64,000 bases of DNA from positions 3,100,001-3,164,000 of the forward strand of contig CM031555.1 of the NCBI GenBank assembly GCA_018466975.1, written 5' to 3'. This document shows positions 1 to 10,200 of this stretch, piece after piece; the stretch's first letter is position 1; each line of letters opens with the position of its first letter. The position numbers and the translations under genes were made by a program. A model generated the notes under the pieces. That model searched no databases, was not told the DNA's origin, and was given only the letters and a program-made list of their open reading frames with translations. Origin of the DNA: Sparassis latifolia. Its lineage: Eukaryota > Basidiomycota > Agaricomycetes > Polyporales > Sparassidaceae.

Positions 1-1214
1 GAATATCTGCCAAAAAGCAGCAACGCGCTCTGCGTACTCCACGTTATCTTGCGGCGGTGAAAGAGGAGAGGAGCCCTTCGACGGTACGAAGTGTGGCGTC
101 AGTGATATCTGTATTTGCATGAAATCGATCGGATGTACTTGATGCAGTCCCACATCCATCGCTAGACGGGCTGCTGTCGAGGAATGGTAATACCCTTCTA
201 GGACACGGCCATGACAAAAGAAGTAGACTGCGAGGAGACATGATGCCTGCAGCACGTTGAGGATGTGATCAGAAAGCTGGAGTGCATCCCGAATCCCCTG
301 CACGGCGCGCTCTAAGAAATACGACTGGAGTTCGGATAGGTGCGGCAACCGTGAGAACAGGCACCCTAGGAGAAAAATGGCGTCCGTTAGGACTGGGTGT
401 GGCTTCTTGATTGATCCCGGACATAGGGACGCATGGAATCTACTCATATGGACATCGAAGCCCAACTGGTGTCTATAGGAGAAAAATATGTTCAGACTAT
501 TGGCGTAACGCGTCAGATCATTGGAGCACAATTCTCTAAGTCGACCTACAGCATCTGCTTGTTTTCGCAGAACGTATCATGATCCTCCCACCAATTCGAG
601 GATAACAAAGGTATCTGTGGAAATGCTCCGCAGTCGTGGTAATTGAACGGCGACGGTGACCCCGATAGATTGGGGTGGTCGAAGGATGAGGATCCTTTAC
701 TGGAAGAGGGTCCAGCGAATGGTTTAAGAGGAGCGGTGGAAGAGGATTGAGGGGGTGACAGGCCCATTTCCCGACTGCAGCTCGACGATGACGATGACGA
801 ATATTCATCGGTCTCTGTAACAACTTTCAGCAAAATAAATATGCAACCAGTACCAGTCACATACGAGAACGATTTTGTGAATTCACAGGGGAAAGAGACG
901 CGTGTGTTGGGGTGGTGGGCTGACTTCCAAGTCGGGGATCTTGTTCGGATTCGAGTTCTCGGAGCCGTACCTCGAGCTTGGCGATTTTCTGCTGCAACGT
1001 CTCTGCGCGACTCGTCTGCTTCTTCTCGTGGAACTGGCACTCGGAAGGCTTTTTCGACCGTGAACATGGAGTGCAGATCGGATGCATACCATCGCATTTC
1101 TTCCCGTTCGATGTTAGTGGAGATAATAGGAGCTCAGACGATTGCTATTACCATCTTCTTCCTGCGGCAGTTCAAGCACGCCATCCCGCGTTGCAGGGAA
1201 GACTGGCTCTTCAT
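1..1214 (-). CDS. Zn(II)2Cys6 fungal transcription factor (3' end outside window)
   Basis: Predicted nuclear DNA-binding regulator. Seen: the start region reads MKSQSSLQRGMACLNC, and an intron at about 1113-1164 joins RRKKM to KCDGMHPIC. This completes a six-cysteine cluster (CxxC, x6, C, x6, C, xx, C, x8, C). A heptad-like coiled coil (about residues 55-75, AETLQQKIAKLEVRLRELE) follows, as is usual for dimerisation in Gal4-type factors. After a second intron (about 795-855) comes a Ser-rich linker, then a segment containing YRHQLGFDVH, LTDAIFLLGCLFSRLPHL and AARLAMDVGLHQ, which resembles the fungal-specific transcription factor middle homology region. The junction near 545-600 could not be resolved: the frame changes and no convincing splice pair was found. 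The gene runs off the left edge. Regulated genes cannot be inferred. Confidence 0.85.
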
Positions 1215-1778
1215 TTGTAGTCGACGTCGAGGCAGATACACGGGGAGTTCAGATGCCGAGGGAAGAAACAACGGATGATATAAATGCGGGGCGCTGCCTA
1301 AGTTTGTTTGAAGAGTAAATTTGGCCCCTCGTGCACAACGTGATAGGAGCCCAGCTCTAGTGCGTACGAAGTTCGCGAACCAACCGTTGTTAGCGCCAAA
1401 TAATTTGAATAACGACAGATGCTCGATATGTTATTTGCTGATGATGTAAGTGCCGCACTGCATTGATGCCTACGCCGTGCAACTGCCCGGCAACTTCGGA
1501 AATACATAGAGACAACTTATCTTGACAAGCGTCGGGGGATGCATGTACCTCGAGCAACCTGTGCAGCAACGTTCGCTACTTAGTTGAACAAATCGTGATG
1601 GACTAGCGGAAGCCGCTATTGAACTGAACTTTGTTCAGAGCGCTGTTACAACAAGCGCCCTCACTGCTACTTAAAGAAAATCCTGCTTAGTCAACACCGG
1701 CTGTCAAGTTTACGGCATTCGCCGGTCCAGAAACCCTGGTCCCCAGAATTTCTGGAGACGCGTGTCGTACCCACCACC
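1215..1778. other. Divergent intergenic region, TF / adenylate kinase
   Basis: A 564-bp gap that must hold both promoters of the divergent pair. The only TATA-like string noted is gatataaat near 1277. No coding signal recognised. Confidence 0.5.
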
Positions 1779-2830
<1,052 letters not shown>

Positions 2831-3097
2831 TCCCTAAGTTGTACATAGTCACCACATGAACCGTCTGTCATTGCTGCGTAGACTTCTTGTGGGCAATGGT
2901 ATCGTCTAGAAGCCCAACCACAGTCGGGAGAGTGTGAACACGCATATCCAAAGCGTATGTCTCCGCCCTGGCACCGCGTCTGAATACTTCACCTTGACCG
3001 CCAGGTGCTTTTTTGAGACCGCGAAGATCCATCGACTCCATGAGCGGCAATCCGTCAGAATAAGGCACGGCAATCTGTAGAATAAGATACATTTCAT
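2831..3097. other. Convergent 3' region between ADK1 and WBP1
   Basis: Short convergent interval that should hold both 3' UTRs. An open minus-strand frame spans it but matches no family I recognise and is probably chance. Confidence 0.4.
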
Positions 3098-5037
3098 CTA
3101 CTCCCCCTTCGTGGTCTTTTTCTTCAGCTCCTGATTGTCGCCCGCCAGCCACAATACAGAGAAAATGAAAAATCCAATGCTGGTGCTCATCGCGCCCGCG
3201 TAGTACGGCCACGCGGAGCTAAGGAAGCGCGGGTACCCGTCGTGGCGGGGCGGCACTACGGGGACGACCGTCGCGCTGTGCAGGTGCGTCCACCTAGAAA
3301 ATAGTATCATTAGTGGGATTCTGCGGATAGGGAAGGTTGCACACCCTTTGCGCTTGTAGTCGACGACGAACTTGAACACGCCGTGTCTGTCTGGTACGCG
3401 GAACGTCACGGAATATTTACCTGGCTCGCCAGGTACCGGAAGTAAAGCGGTACGGATGTGCGGATCGAGCATCGTGAACTCAAGCTGCAGGTCCTTGATG
3501 CCGGAGAACGGCTCCCACGTCGACGTTCTCGGGTCGAACCTGGAGATATGAGCAGAAAAGACCTACGGTAGTGTGCGGTAAGCGTGACAAATCCGGCAGT
3601 AATGTCCGTATGATATACATACGACGTTGTCATTAGTGGTGTATGTCTCCCCTGGAACGGTCTCATTGACACGGTGGTGAGCGACGCTGTCAATCCTCAG
3701 GACGAGCGACTCCTGGAATGTCCACGCAGCCACATCTGCGGCGAACGGTTCATTTCCTGATTTACCTCCACTGCAGGACCGTCAACTCAGAGTGCCAGAA
3801 ACGCAAGCAAATTCCCGACCCTACCTCGGTAGTTCCTTCTTCGCGAATTCGTCGCTGAAGAGATCAACACCTCCGACCCAAGTAGCGCGAGCGCCGTCGA
3901 GCGCTTGGAAGCCCACCACAAGCGCGAGTTGTCTACCCGCCCAAAGACCCTCTCCGCCCTTCTCAGCGGCGTCAAAGACCGCATCAGCGCCCGCGTTACT
4001 ATCCGAGTCCGCCGCAAAACTTTCTGCGGGCGCATTCAGTATCGGCACGAGCAGCGGATTGTTGCTGAGAGCGAAGGGCACTCCTGAGAACCAGACCGGC
4101 GGCAGGCTCAGGGTGAGGAGTGGGCTCGTGGACGTGACGGGCACCGGGATCACAGTTGCAGGCGTGTCACGGGCGGGAAAGTGGGAGAGAAGTGGTGTGC
4201 CTGGTGGAGGGGGGATGAGAGAGAATTCCGGCGCGAGAGATGTGAGCATTGTTTGTTTCGGGGAGAGGGCGAGGAGGAGGTTCGTATTCAGTGAAAGCAG
4301 TGATACCAGCGACTGGGGCGTGATGTCCTGGGAGAAGGCTGTGAAACTTTATGTCAAGACCATGCGTGAACGAAGTCCCGTCCATCGGGAGGTCCGTACT
4401 AGGAACGTGTACTCGGAGAGTCCGGAGCATGGACAGGGTTCATACTGAAGTAAGTGCATACCCCAGTACATTTATAGTTGTGCCTGTAGTATTCCTGTAG
4501 TGCGCTCTGCACTGGCGAACAGGCACTGACTATGGCGCGGGGGCTCGGCTGTAGTGGCGGGGTGACTGCACGTTGTATACGCGTCACAGAAGGAATCCCT
4601 CGTCGCCTTCAGAAACTCCATTGTGGCCATCGTGCTTTGTCTTGGATGCACTCGGTACGCGTTCCATGTACGCATATCCCGATGGATAGGACTTTCTCGA
4701 AAAACATATGAAGGAGGCTTACTTTTTGTCTCTGGGGCAAAGAGAATGACATGTGAGAACTGCGCACGGTCGTCTTCAATTACCTCTGGCTTGACATCCT
4801 TTGGCGCTCGGAAAGTAAGGTCGTATCCTCTGTCTGCATACGAATGATCAGATACCAACTCCTCCGTTACGTTTTGGGGAAGTATTCGCCTTCCAGTCCA
4901 TTGAAGAATATTGAGAAGTTGTCTCTTTTCAAAGACGGTTCGAGCACTACGAGAATCGAATCTCCGGTGCTAGACTTTCCTTGAGCAAGAGCAGCGATGC
5001 CGATGATAGATACAAGCAGAGTCCATAACGAAAGCAT
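3098..5037 (-). CDS. WBP1: Oligosaccharyltransferase subunit WBP1/OST48
   Basis: Non-catalytic subunit of the ER oligosaccharyltransferase for N-glycosylation. Six exons on the minus strand join in frame: 5037-4871, 4829-4723, 4338-3825, 3770-3623, 3562-3345, 3293-3098. They give 449 residues, the normal family length. Seen in order: signal peptide (MLSLWTLLVSIIGIAALAQG); the N-terminal GATase-like region (ILVVLEP, FSHVILFAPETK); the middle region with LVVGFQALDGARATWVGG and VDLFSDEF; the C-terminal beta region (VAHHRVNET, LEFTMLDPHIRTALL, GKYSVTFRVPDRHGVFKF, THLHSATVV); one transmembrane helix (SSAWPYYAGAMSTSIGFFIF) and a lysine-rich cytosolic tail. Intron 2 (4339-4722) is 384 nt, against 41-60 nt for the others, and holds an inverted repeat. 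The ATG at 5037 was chosen because it begins the signal peptide. Confidence 0.93.
4339..4722 (-). repeat. Oversized WBP1 intron with internal imperfect inverted repeat
   Basis: Bounded by gtaag and ttcacag; both flanking exons stay in frame (ETK / FSQDITPQ). The + strand segment 4373-4417 and the reverse complement of 4653-4695 share aagtcc..tccatcggga, then cgtac and ggaacg..gtac, about three quarters identical over about 44 nt, around a loop of about 235 nt. The layout suggests an old non-autonomous insertion with TIRs. No target duplication could be recognised. Confidence 0.55.
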
Positions 5038-5306
5038 AGCAAGCGAAATGCGACCGACGCAAGTCCAAGATGAAGTTGTGAGCAACGACCACGTAGCTTA
5101 TGGGCGTCTGCCACTCGCAGTTGCTAAAAATACCACGCTACGATGGGCGCTTGTAACTCTCGACTCTTTGAGTTTCTGTGAACTCCGTGAGATCATCTAC
5201 CGTTCAACGCTATTGTACGCATGCGCACGAGACTTGCAGATAAAGTGCACGAGGCCACCGTGGCACTCCAACTCAACCACCGCCACACTGCCTGTCGGAC
5301 GCGCCG
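5038..5306. promoter_or_regulatory. Divergent promoter region WBP1 / DUF6697-like gene
   Basis: A 269-bp head-to-head interval that must carry both start regions. No TATA box of note seen. Confidence 0.4.
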
Positions 5307-6662
5307 ATGTCTACGGTCATTCGGACTCTGAACGTGTCTTATCCAGGGGAGGTGTTAGTCTTTTGGTTTGAAAAGTACAGGGAAGTAAAGAAAGAGCTGG
5401 GCAGACTCAAGGTATCTTTACGCATTCATGGTGCATCCTCTTGTCTTACACTGGTCTTCGCGCAGGATGCGCATTCGCACGAAACAGATGTATGCGCTGA
5501 AGTCCATAATACGACACAACAAGAACTTACGAATATTCTGAAGGACGATACAGAATACTCTCACGTTCCTGAGTCTACAGCGCTCTCACGTTCTGAAGAA
5601 CACAACGAAGGTCTCGGTCAGAAAATCGCACAGCTAGAGAAAGCCAACGAGCAACTCACGACGCGTCTTCAGCAATGCCAAGGTACTTACGATATCCTGT
5701 CACAACAAGTGAGTCTCCGAATTTGCTGGATCTCAGTGTAGGAATTATAGAGTATTCCGACCCCAGATGACCGCCTTCAAGGAACAGTCGGCTACTCTGG
5801 CCACCGAAGTGCATCACTGGAGAATGAGAAAACTCTCAGAGATGTTCGGCGAGGATCCGCGCCTCGAAATTAACACCTCGTTGTCCACGTTGTCGTTCCT
5901 GGATGTCGAGATGCTTGCGAGCGCCCTCCCCGCGGTGAGTCGTGTTTCAAAGCGCGAAGCGGATACCTTGCTCATACGCGTTCGAGAACAGGATTGGTGC
6001 CACTGCCTGTGCGCTCTTCCATTTATCTGCTGAATTGCTCTTGTCACGCTGATGCATTGTTTTGCCAGGCTGTATTTCCACTCCCGGCGATCCAACGACT
6101 TGCCCCTGCGGATACCAGCCACTGCTAAGTCTGGGTATTGGTTTCACATCTCAACCCTGATGCCTGATCACATAGAGTTTGAACTAATCATGGAAGGTCA
6201 ACCCGGAGAGGTATGCGTCAGATACTTAGGCTAGCTAATGGCGTACTGGACTGATCCATTTCAGTGGACATACCTCGGTAGATACACCAGCGTGCCATTC
6301 GTGGGATGTGGGATGACGCTATTCGAATGGATGAACCTCGACGAACCGGTGTGTACTCTCGCTCTCTGAAGGGGAGTGCATCCAACTCACACCAAATCCG
6401 TCTGAAGACCAAGTCGACGCACTGTTCGCGCGTTGTGACAAGCATGCCGCAACCACAGCAACTGCAGGTGAATTATACACTCCAGGAGGTGAGGCGCCGA
6501 TACGACACCGGCGAATGGAGAGTCCCATGCAAGAGTCTTCGCTGCACGGGCTTCGACAGACAGACGTACGAAATGCTGTATGCTGCCGCAGACAAGATGC
6601 GCGAACAGTCCGGATCAGCGCAAGCTGCGTTGGTGCTGGAGTCTGCCAGTAATGGCCCTTGA
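5307..6662 (+). CDS. DUF6697-like Agaricomycete protein with coiled coil
   Basis: Function unknown. Six exons join in frame: 5307-5411, 5466-5708, 5767-5996, 6069-6210, 6265-6348, 6408-6662. Residues about 75-120 are helical/coiled coil (IAQLEKANEQLTTRLQQ). The C-terminal half contains VSKREADTLLI, DWLYFHSRRSNDLPL, SGYWFHISTLMPDHIEFEL, WTYLGRYTSVPF, EWMNLDEP and RRRYDTGEWRVPCKSL. I recall this pattern from a multicopy basidiomycete family labelled DUF6697; the label is from memory. An intron at 5997-6068 was chosen over the earlier GT at 5938 because only it keeps SKREADTLLI joined in frame to YFHSRRSNDLP. No enzymatic motif or signal peptide seen. Confidence 0.75.
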
Positions 6663-7108
6663 ACGATATCGGAGTTTGGTCTCTCCTGTCGACTGCCCTT
6701 TCAGATGATGCCAACATTCGTAGTTTGGAGGCTTGTGCGATGTCTCGCACACCATCTAACGTGTACTAATTGTTTTGTATGCACTCAGTGAGGCCCAGGG
6801 AGGTATTGTGTCCCGTATGTAGCTGATGTTTTCACATATGCTATCGATGCTTTCTGTCGCCTTCACAAATAAATGTTCTCTGAAAAACACTCACATCTTC
6901 GACTCGAGTCTCGACCGTCGTGTCACGGTCATCGCAGCATCGTTTTCGTTTTGTCACAGCCGAATATTAATAGTACTGTATTGCTGATTCATGTCCCGGA
7001 CAGAACAGGATCAAACCCTAACCCAGAATCGAGTCTCGGTTCACTGCAGTCCTCTTACCCAGAGACCGCCACCACCGTTGGACCAGCGAATTGAGTACGC
7101 AACCGAAG
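6663..7108. other. Intergenic region upstream of COX17
   Basis: Contains the 3' UTR of the DUF6697-like gene (aataaa near 6869) and the COX17 promoter. No gene recognised. Confidence 0.4.
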
Positions 7109-7249
7109 ATGTTTGATTTCGTGAGTGTTTTATTGTGAATGTTCTACATTTTCTGACACTGATATCTCATGGAACAGCTTGGCTCATGGTGGGGAACTCG
7201 GCACCGGCCGTCGAGACGAAGGCATACGACCCGACGGATCCCAAGATGA
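7109..7249 (+). promoter_or_regulatory. COX17 5' leader: UTR intron and overlapping upstream ORF
   Basis: ATG at 7109 is followed by a consensus donor (gtgagt, 7121) and an acceptor ending at 7177. Spliced, it opens a 27-codon upstream frame that crosses the COX17 ATG (7186) in another frame and stops at 7247-7249. The splice sites are seen; use of this leader in mRNA is inferred. Confidence 0.5.
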
Positions 7250-7484
7250 ACCCACTCAACCCTGAGGGTCTGAAGCCGTACGTGAACAAAGAGTCATGAT
7301 TTCTACCGCAGGCGAATGACGCTTGTATGCTCGACTCCTCTCCAGATGCTGCGCATGCCCACAGACAAAGTCTGCCCGCGACGCCTGTTTCCTCAAGTTC
7401 GACTCGTCGGACGCAGACGATAATTGCAAGGACCTCGTGCAACAGCACCTTGCTTGCATGCGGGGGTATGGCTTTAAGGTGTAG
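7186..7484 (+). CDS. COX17: Cytochrome c oxidase copper chaperone COX17
   Basis: Intermembrane-space chaperone that passes Cu(I) to SCO1 and COX11 for cytochrome oxidase assembly. Exons 7186-7277 and 7346-7484. The intron splits the copper-binding KPCCACP region, giving the CC pair and CxC. It is followed by a twin CX9C-type arrangement (ACFL... , NCKDLVQQHLACMRGYGF). This order and the C-terminal GYGFKV are diagnostic. The N-terminal about 30 residues are acidic and unstructured, as usual. The acidic insert FDSSDADD between the cysteine pairs is slightly longer than in yeast. Start ATG chosen because it opens the only frame continuous with the CC motif. Confidence 0.95.
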
Positions 7485-7856
7485 CCTACCGGGTGGCTCC
7501 GTCGCGTCTCTATAGTCGTGACCTACTCGTAATTATTCCTGTCCTTCGTATATCCTACAATCACATACTCAACACTCCTGTATGCACCTGCATCGCCGTC
7601 TGATTTTAATTAGACCCCCACTCCCACGAAACCAGTGCAACGATAATATTATATGGGATGACAGTCAGATTTGCCTCGCAGTTGGGCAGCAGCATGAATA
7701 CAAGTCTACTGTAGTTTGGATTGATGTTCGAATTTTCGTTATTGCCCATCCAGATCGATGTTCCTACTCCAAGGGGGTATTCCACTCCCAGCGCCCCTCC
7801 GTGAGACCTTCCGCAGAGTCCCGCATTAGGATTTCATGCCTCTTTTGCACATAGAC
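7485..7856. other. Convergent intergenic region COX17 / RBR ligase
   Basis: 372 bp between two converging genes. Nothing beyond expected 3' UTR sequence seen. Confidence 0.4.
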
Positions 7857-9707
7857 CTAGGATTCAGGATCGTCAGACGGGAGTGCACCACCCGAAGGAA
7901 ATCGGGAGCCAACCGTCTTGTCCAGCATCCGCTGGCGCAAGCTCTTCACGGTGTCCGCTTCCACAGGCTCTTCGAGCATTTGCGAGAGGTCCTCAACCGC
8001 CTTCTCGAGGTCACTGGATCAAAAGTAGAAGCTTCATCAGGTCTGGTTCTAATCACAAGCGTAAGTACCGACGCCTGAAGGTCCTCGAAGATCTGCTTCT
8101 TGTTGCCCTGTGCGAGGAAGTATGCCATGGCATATGACCACTTCAAGCTGACTCTGCACTTCGTCAGCTCATTCACGGCGTTTTGCATGAACTTGGCCTA
8201 GGAAATGGACATCAACAAATCCAGGTTAGCAACTACTCAAACACTGGCAGAAAGCCGCATCACACCTCGATCCATGATAAAGTACTGGTCTCCTGCACCT
8301 CCACCATCTTCTCTTCCGTGCGCTCGCATAGCTCCTGGTCAAGCCGCGCGGACAGCTCGTGATTGTTGAAGCGATCGAAATAGAACAGCCATTTATCGAG
8401 GTTCTGCTTTGCCGTGGTCTTCGCCTCGTCCGGCTCGGGCTCCTTCCAGGTGCTGCAGACTTCGTTGTTGTACCCGTGGACGTCCCAATTCTGCATGCAG
8501 AGCCAACAGAACTGGAACTTGCACTGTCGGCAGAGGATGCGGCTGGAGGAACCCCATTAGAGCGATCACGGAGGACGAAGGCGAGACCTACTTGCATCCG
8601 CCGGCCTTCTCGATGTTGTTTTGGCACTTTGGGCACGTCCGCGTATTCGCCTTGATCCACTGCGAGGTTCCCGAGTCCTCACGAGCGTTCTTCAGCCAGA
8701 TGGAGACGAACTTGCAGATCAGCGGGCGGTGGTCCGAGTCCAAGCCGCATCCGAAGCAGAACCAGTGCGAGGCGCCGCACTGCACAGTAGGAACTTCCGT
8801 GAAGAGGTCAGACCCCACTCCGCCCGTGCACGAGACTGTCTCGGTGCAAGAAGGATGTGGACAGAAACGCAGGTGTGGGTACGCGGAGACATACGACTGC
8901 AAGACCAGCTCCTTGTAGCTGGAGGGGATGTTAGTACTGCTGATCGACACCGGACTTTGGAGTAGCGCACCGCTTGAATGTGCGTTCGTCGACGAGCTTG
9001 GCAACTGATGGCTCGTCCACAAACGTTTGGCACCCGTCTTGCATGCAGTTGAAGAAACACTGGCCTTCCTCCTTGATCTTTGCTGAGGCGTACATCTGCC
9101 AGCATCCCTCGCAGAACGCGTGGGTACACCTAAGCTTGAAGACGTCGTCTGGGTTTGTCTCGCAGCAGATACTGCACACAAATTCGGTGGGCGTATCAAG
9201 GCGTGCTCGCTTGCTCGGGCGAGGCTCCAACGAAGCAGGGACGTTCTGTGGTTCGCCGGCGTCTCGGAGGACAAGCGCGGAGCTGTCCATGAACTTCTCG
9301 ATGAGGTGGTCCCGGTTCCATCGGAAATGCTGGAGCAGAATGCAGGCTATGCTTGACTATTTCCACACACGTATGCAACACAGAGCGTCACATGAGGTCA
9401 AAACAAGCGCAACAGAGCAAAGTACGGAATCCTGCACCTCTAATCCGATGATGCTAGCTACGTGGTGTATGTCTTCGTCCACAAGTTCCTGGAGACGCAA
9501 AGCCGACAGGCTGGTATATTCTATGTTTGTGCTCTTCTGCTTGCCCTTGCTCTTGATGGCGGGTATCTCGTCGTCCGAGTCGTTCCCCTAGAATTGTGGC
9601 GGGTGAGCTGGATAGGCCTGTTTGATGGACAGGTAACGCCGCACATCTAGAAACGAACCATCTGAGTCGTATGTATCGCTTGGAGCGTCATCAGAGTAGT
9701 CAGACAT
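7857..9707 (-). CDS. Ariadne-type RBR E3 ubiquitin ligase
   Basis: Transfers ubiquitin from an E2 through a RING2 cysteine. Seen: acidic N-terminus (MSDYSDDAPSDTYDSDG, then an intron); a UBA-like segment (LRLQELVDEDIHHVASIIG, HFRWNRDHLIEKFMD); RING1 (CSICCETNPDDVF, CTHAFCEGCW); IBR (CPHPSC, VQCGASHWFCFGCGLDSDH); RING2 (TCPKCQNNIEKAGGC, then CRQCKFQFCWLCM); and a C-terminal Ariadne domain (YFDRFNNHELSARLDQEL, CRVSLKWSYAMAYFL, NLEKAVEDLSQMLEEPVE). The catalytic Cys sits at GGC just before an intron (about 8533-8593). Oddity: after splicing it is followed by Asn-Arg-Ile, where the family has Asn-His-Met. At least five introns. The start ATG heads an acidic stretch typical of Ariadne proteins. 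Confidence 0.9.
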
Positions 9708-10200
9708 TGTAAGCAGATCGTCTCAAACAACAGAATGCGGTGAGCGACCGTAACGCCTGGACAGCCGGTCAGCCGCAGGCCTGCAAGCAATGGTCTAGGT
9801 GAGAGGTAAGAACCAAGGAAACGGCCTGTATTTGCTTTGTTATCGGAGTTTCATTTTCCCTAAGATCCCCTATTGCAAAGTATTACTTCGTTTACAACGG
9901 GAGGAAATTGCCAAGTGCAACATATTCCAGTGCCACGTGCAGCATACTTGTTCCTTACCGTCTCTGCTGTCTACTGATCGAGTTCTCCGTGGATCACAAT
10001 CATGATACGATGAAAAGTAACGTTTTGCCAGCCTGGATTTCTTAGTTTTTCATATTGGTGCTGCGCCCAAAAAGTTGGGTGATTCCTCTCGTAAAAGCGG
10101 CGCACGTGGCGGCGGATGGTGAGCCAACTGCTCAGTTTAAGTTAATTTTAAGAGCCCCCTATAGCTCCTCTTCTTCTCTCTTGATGTTCACGACGAGGAG
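9708..10200. other. Divergent promoter region RBR ligase / ABC transporter
   Basis: 493 bp without recognisable coding content. It should hold both promoters. If the transporter has a signal-peptide exon it would lie here, but none was found. Confidence 0.4.

Noticed and set aside
2868..3212. Open frame at the 3' end of WBP1 (minus strand)
   Set aside because: In another frame than WBP1 and past its stop; no family resemblance; likely 3' UTR.
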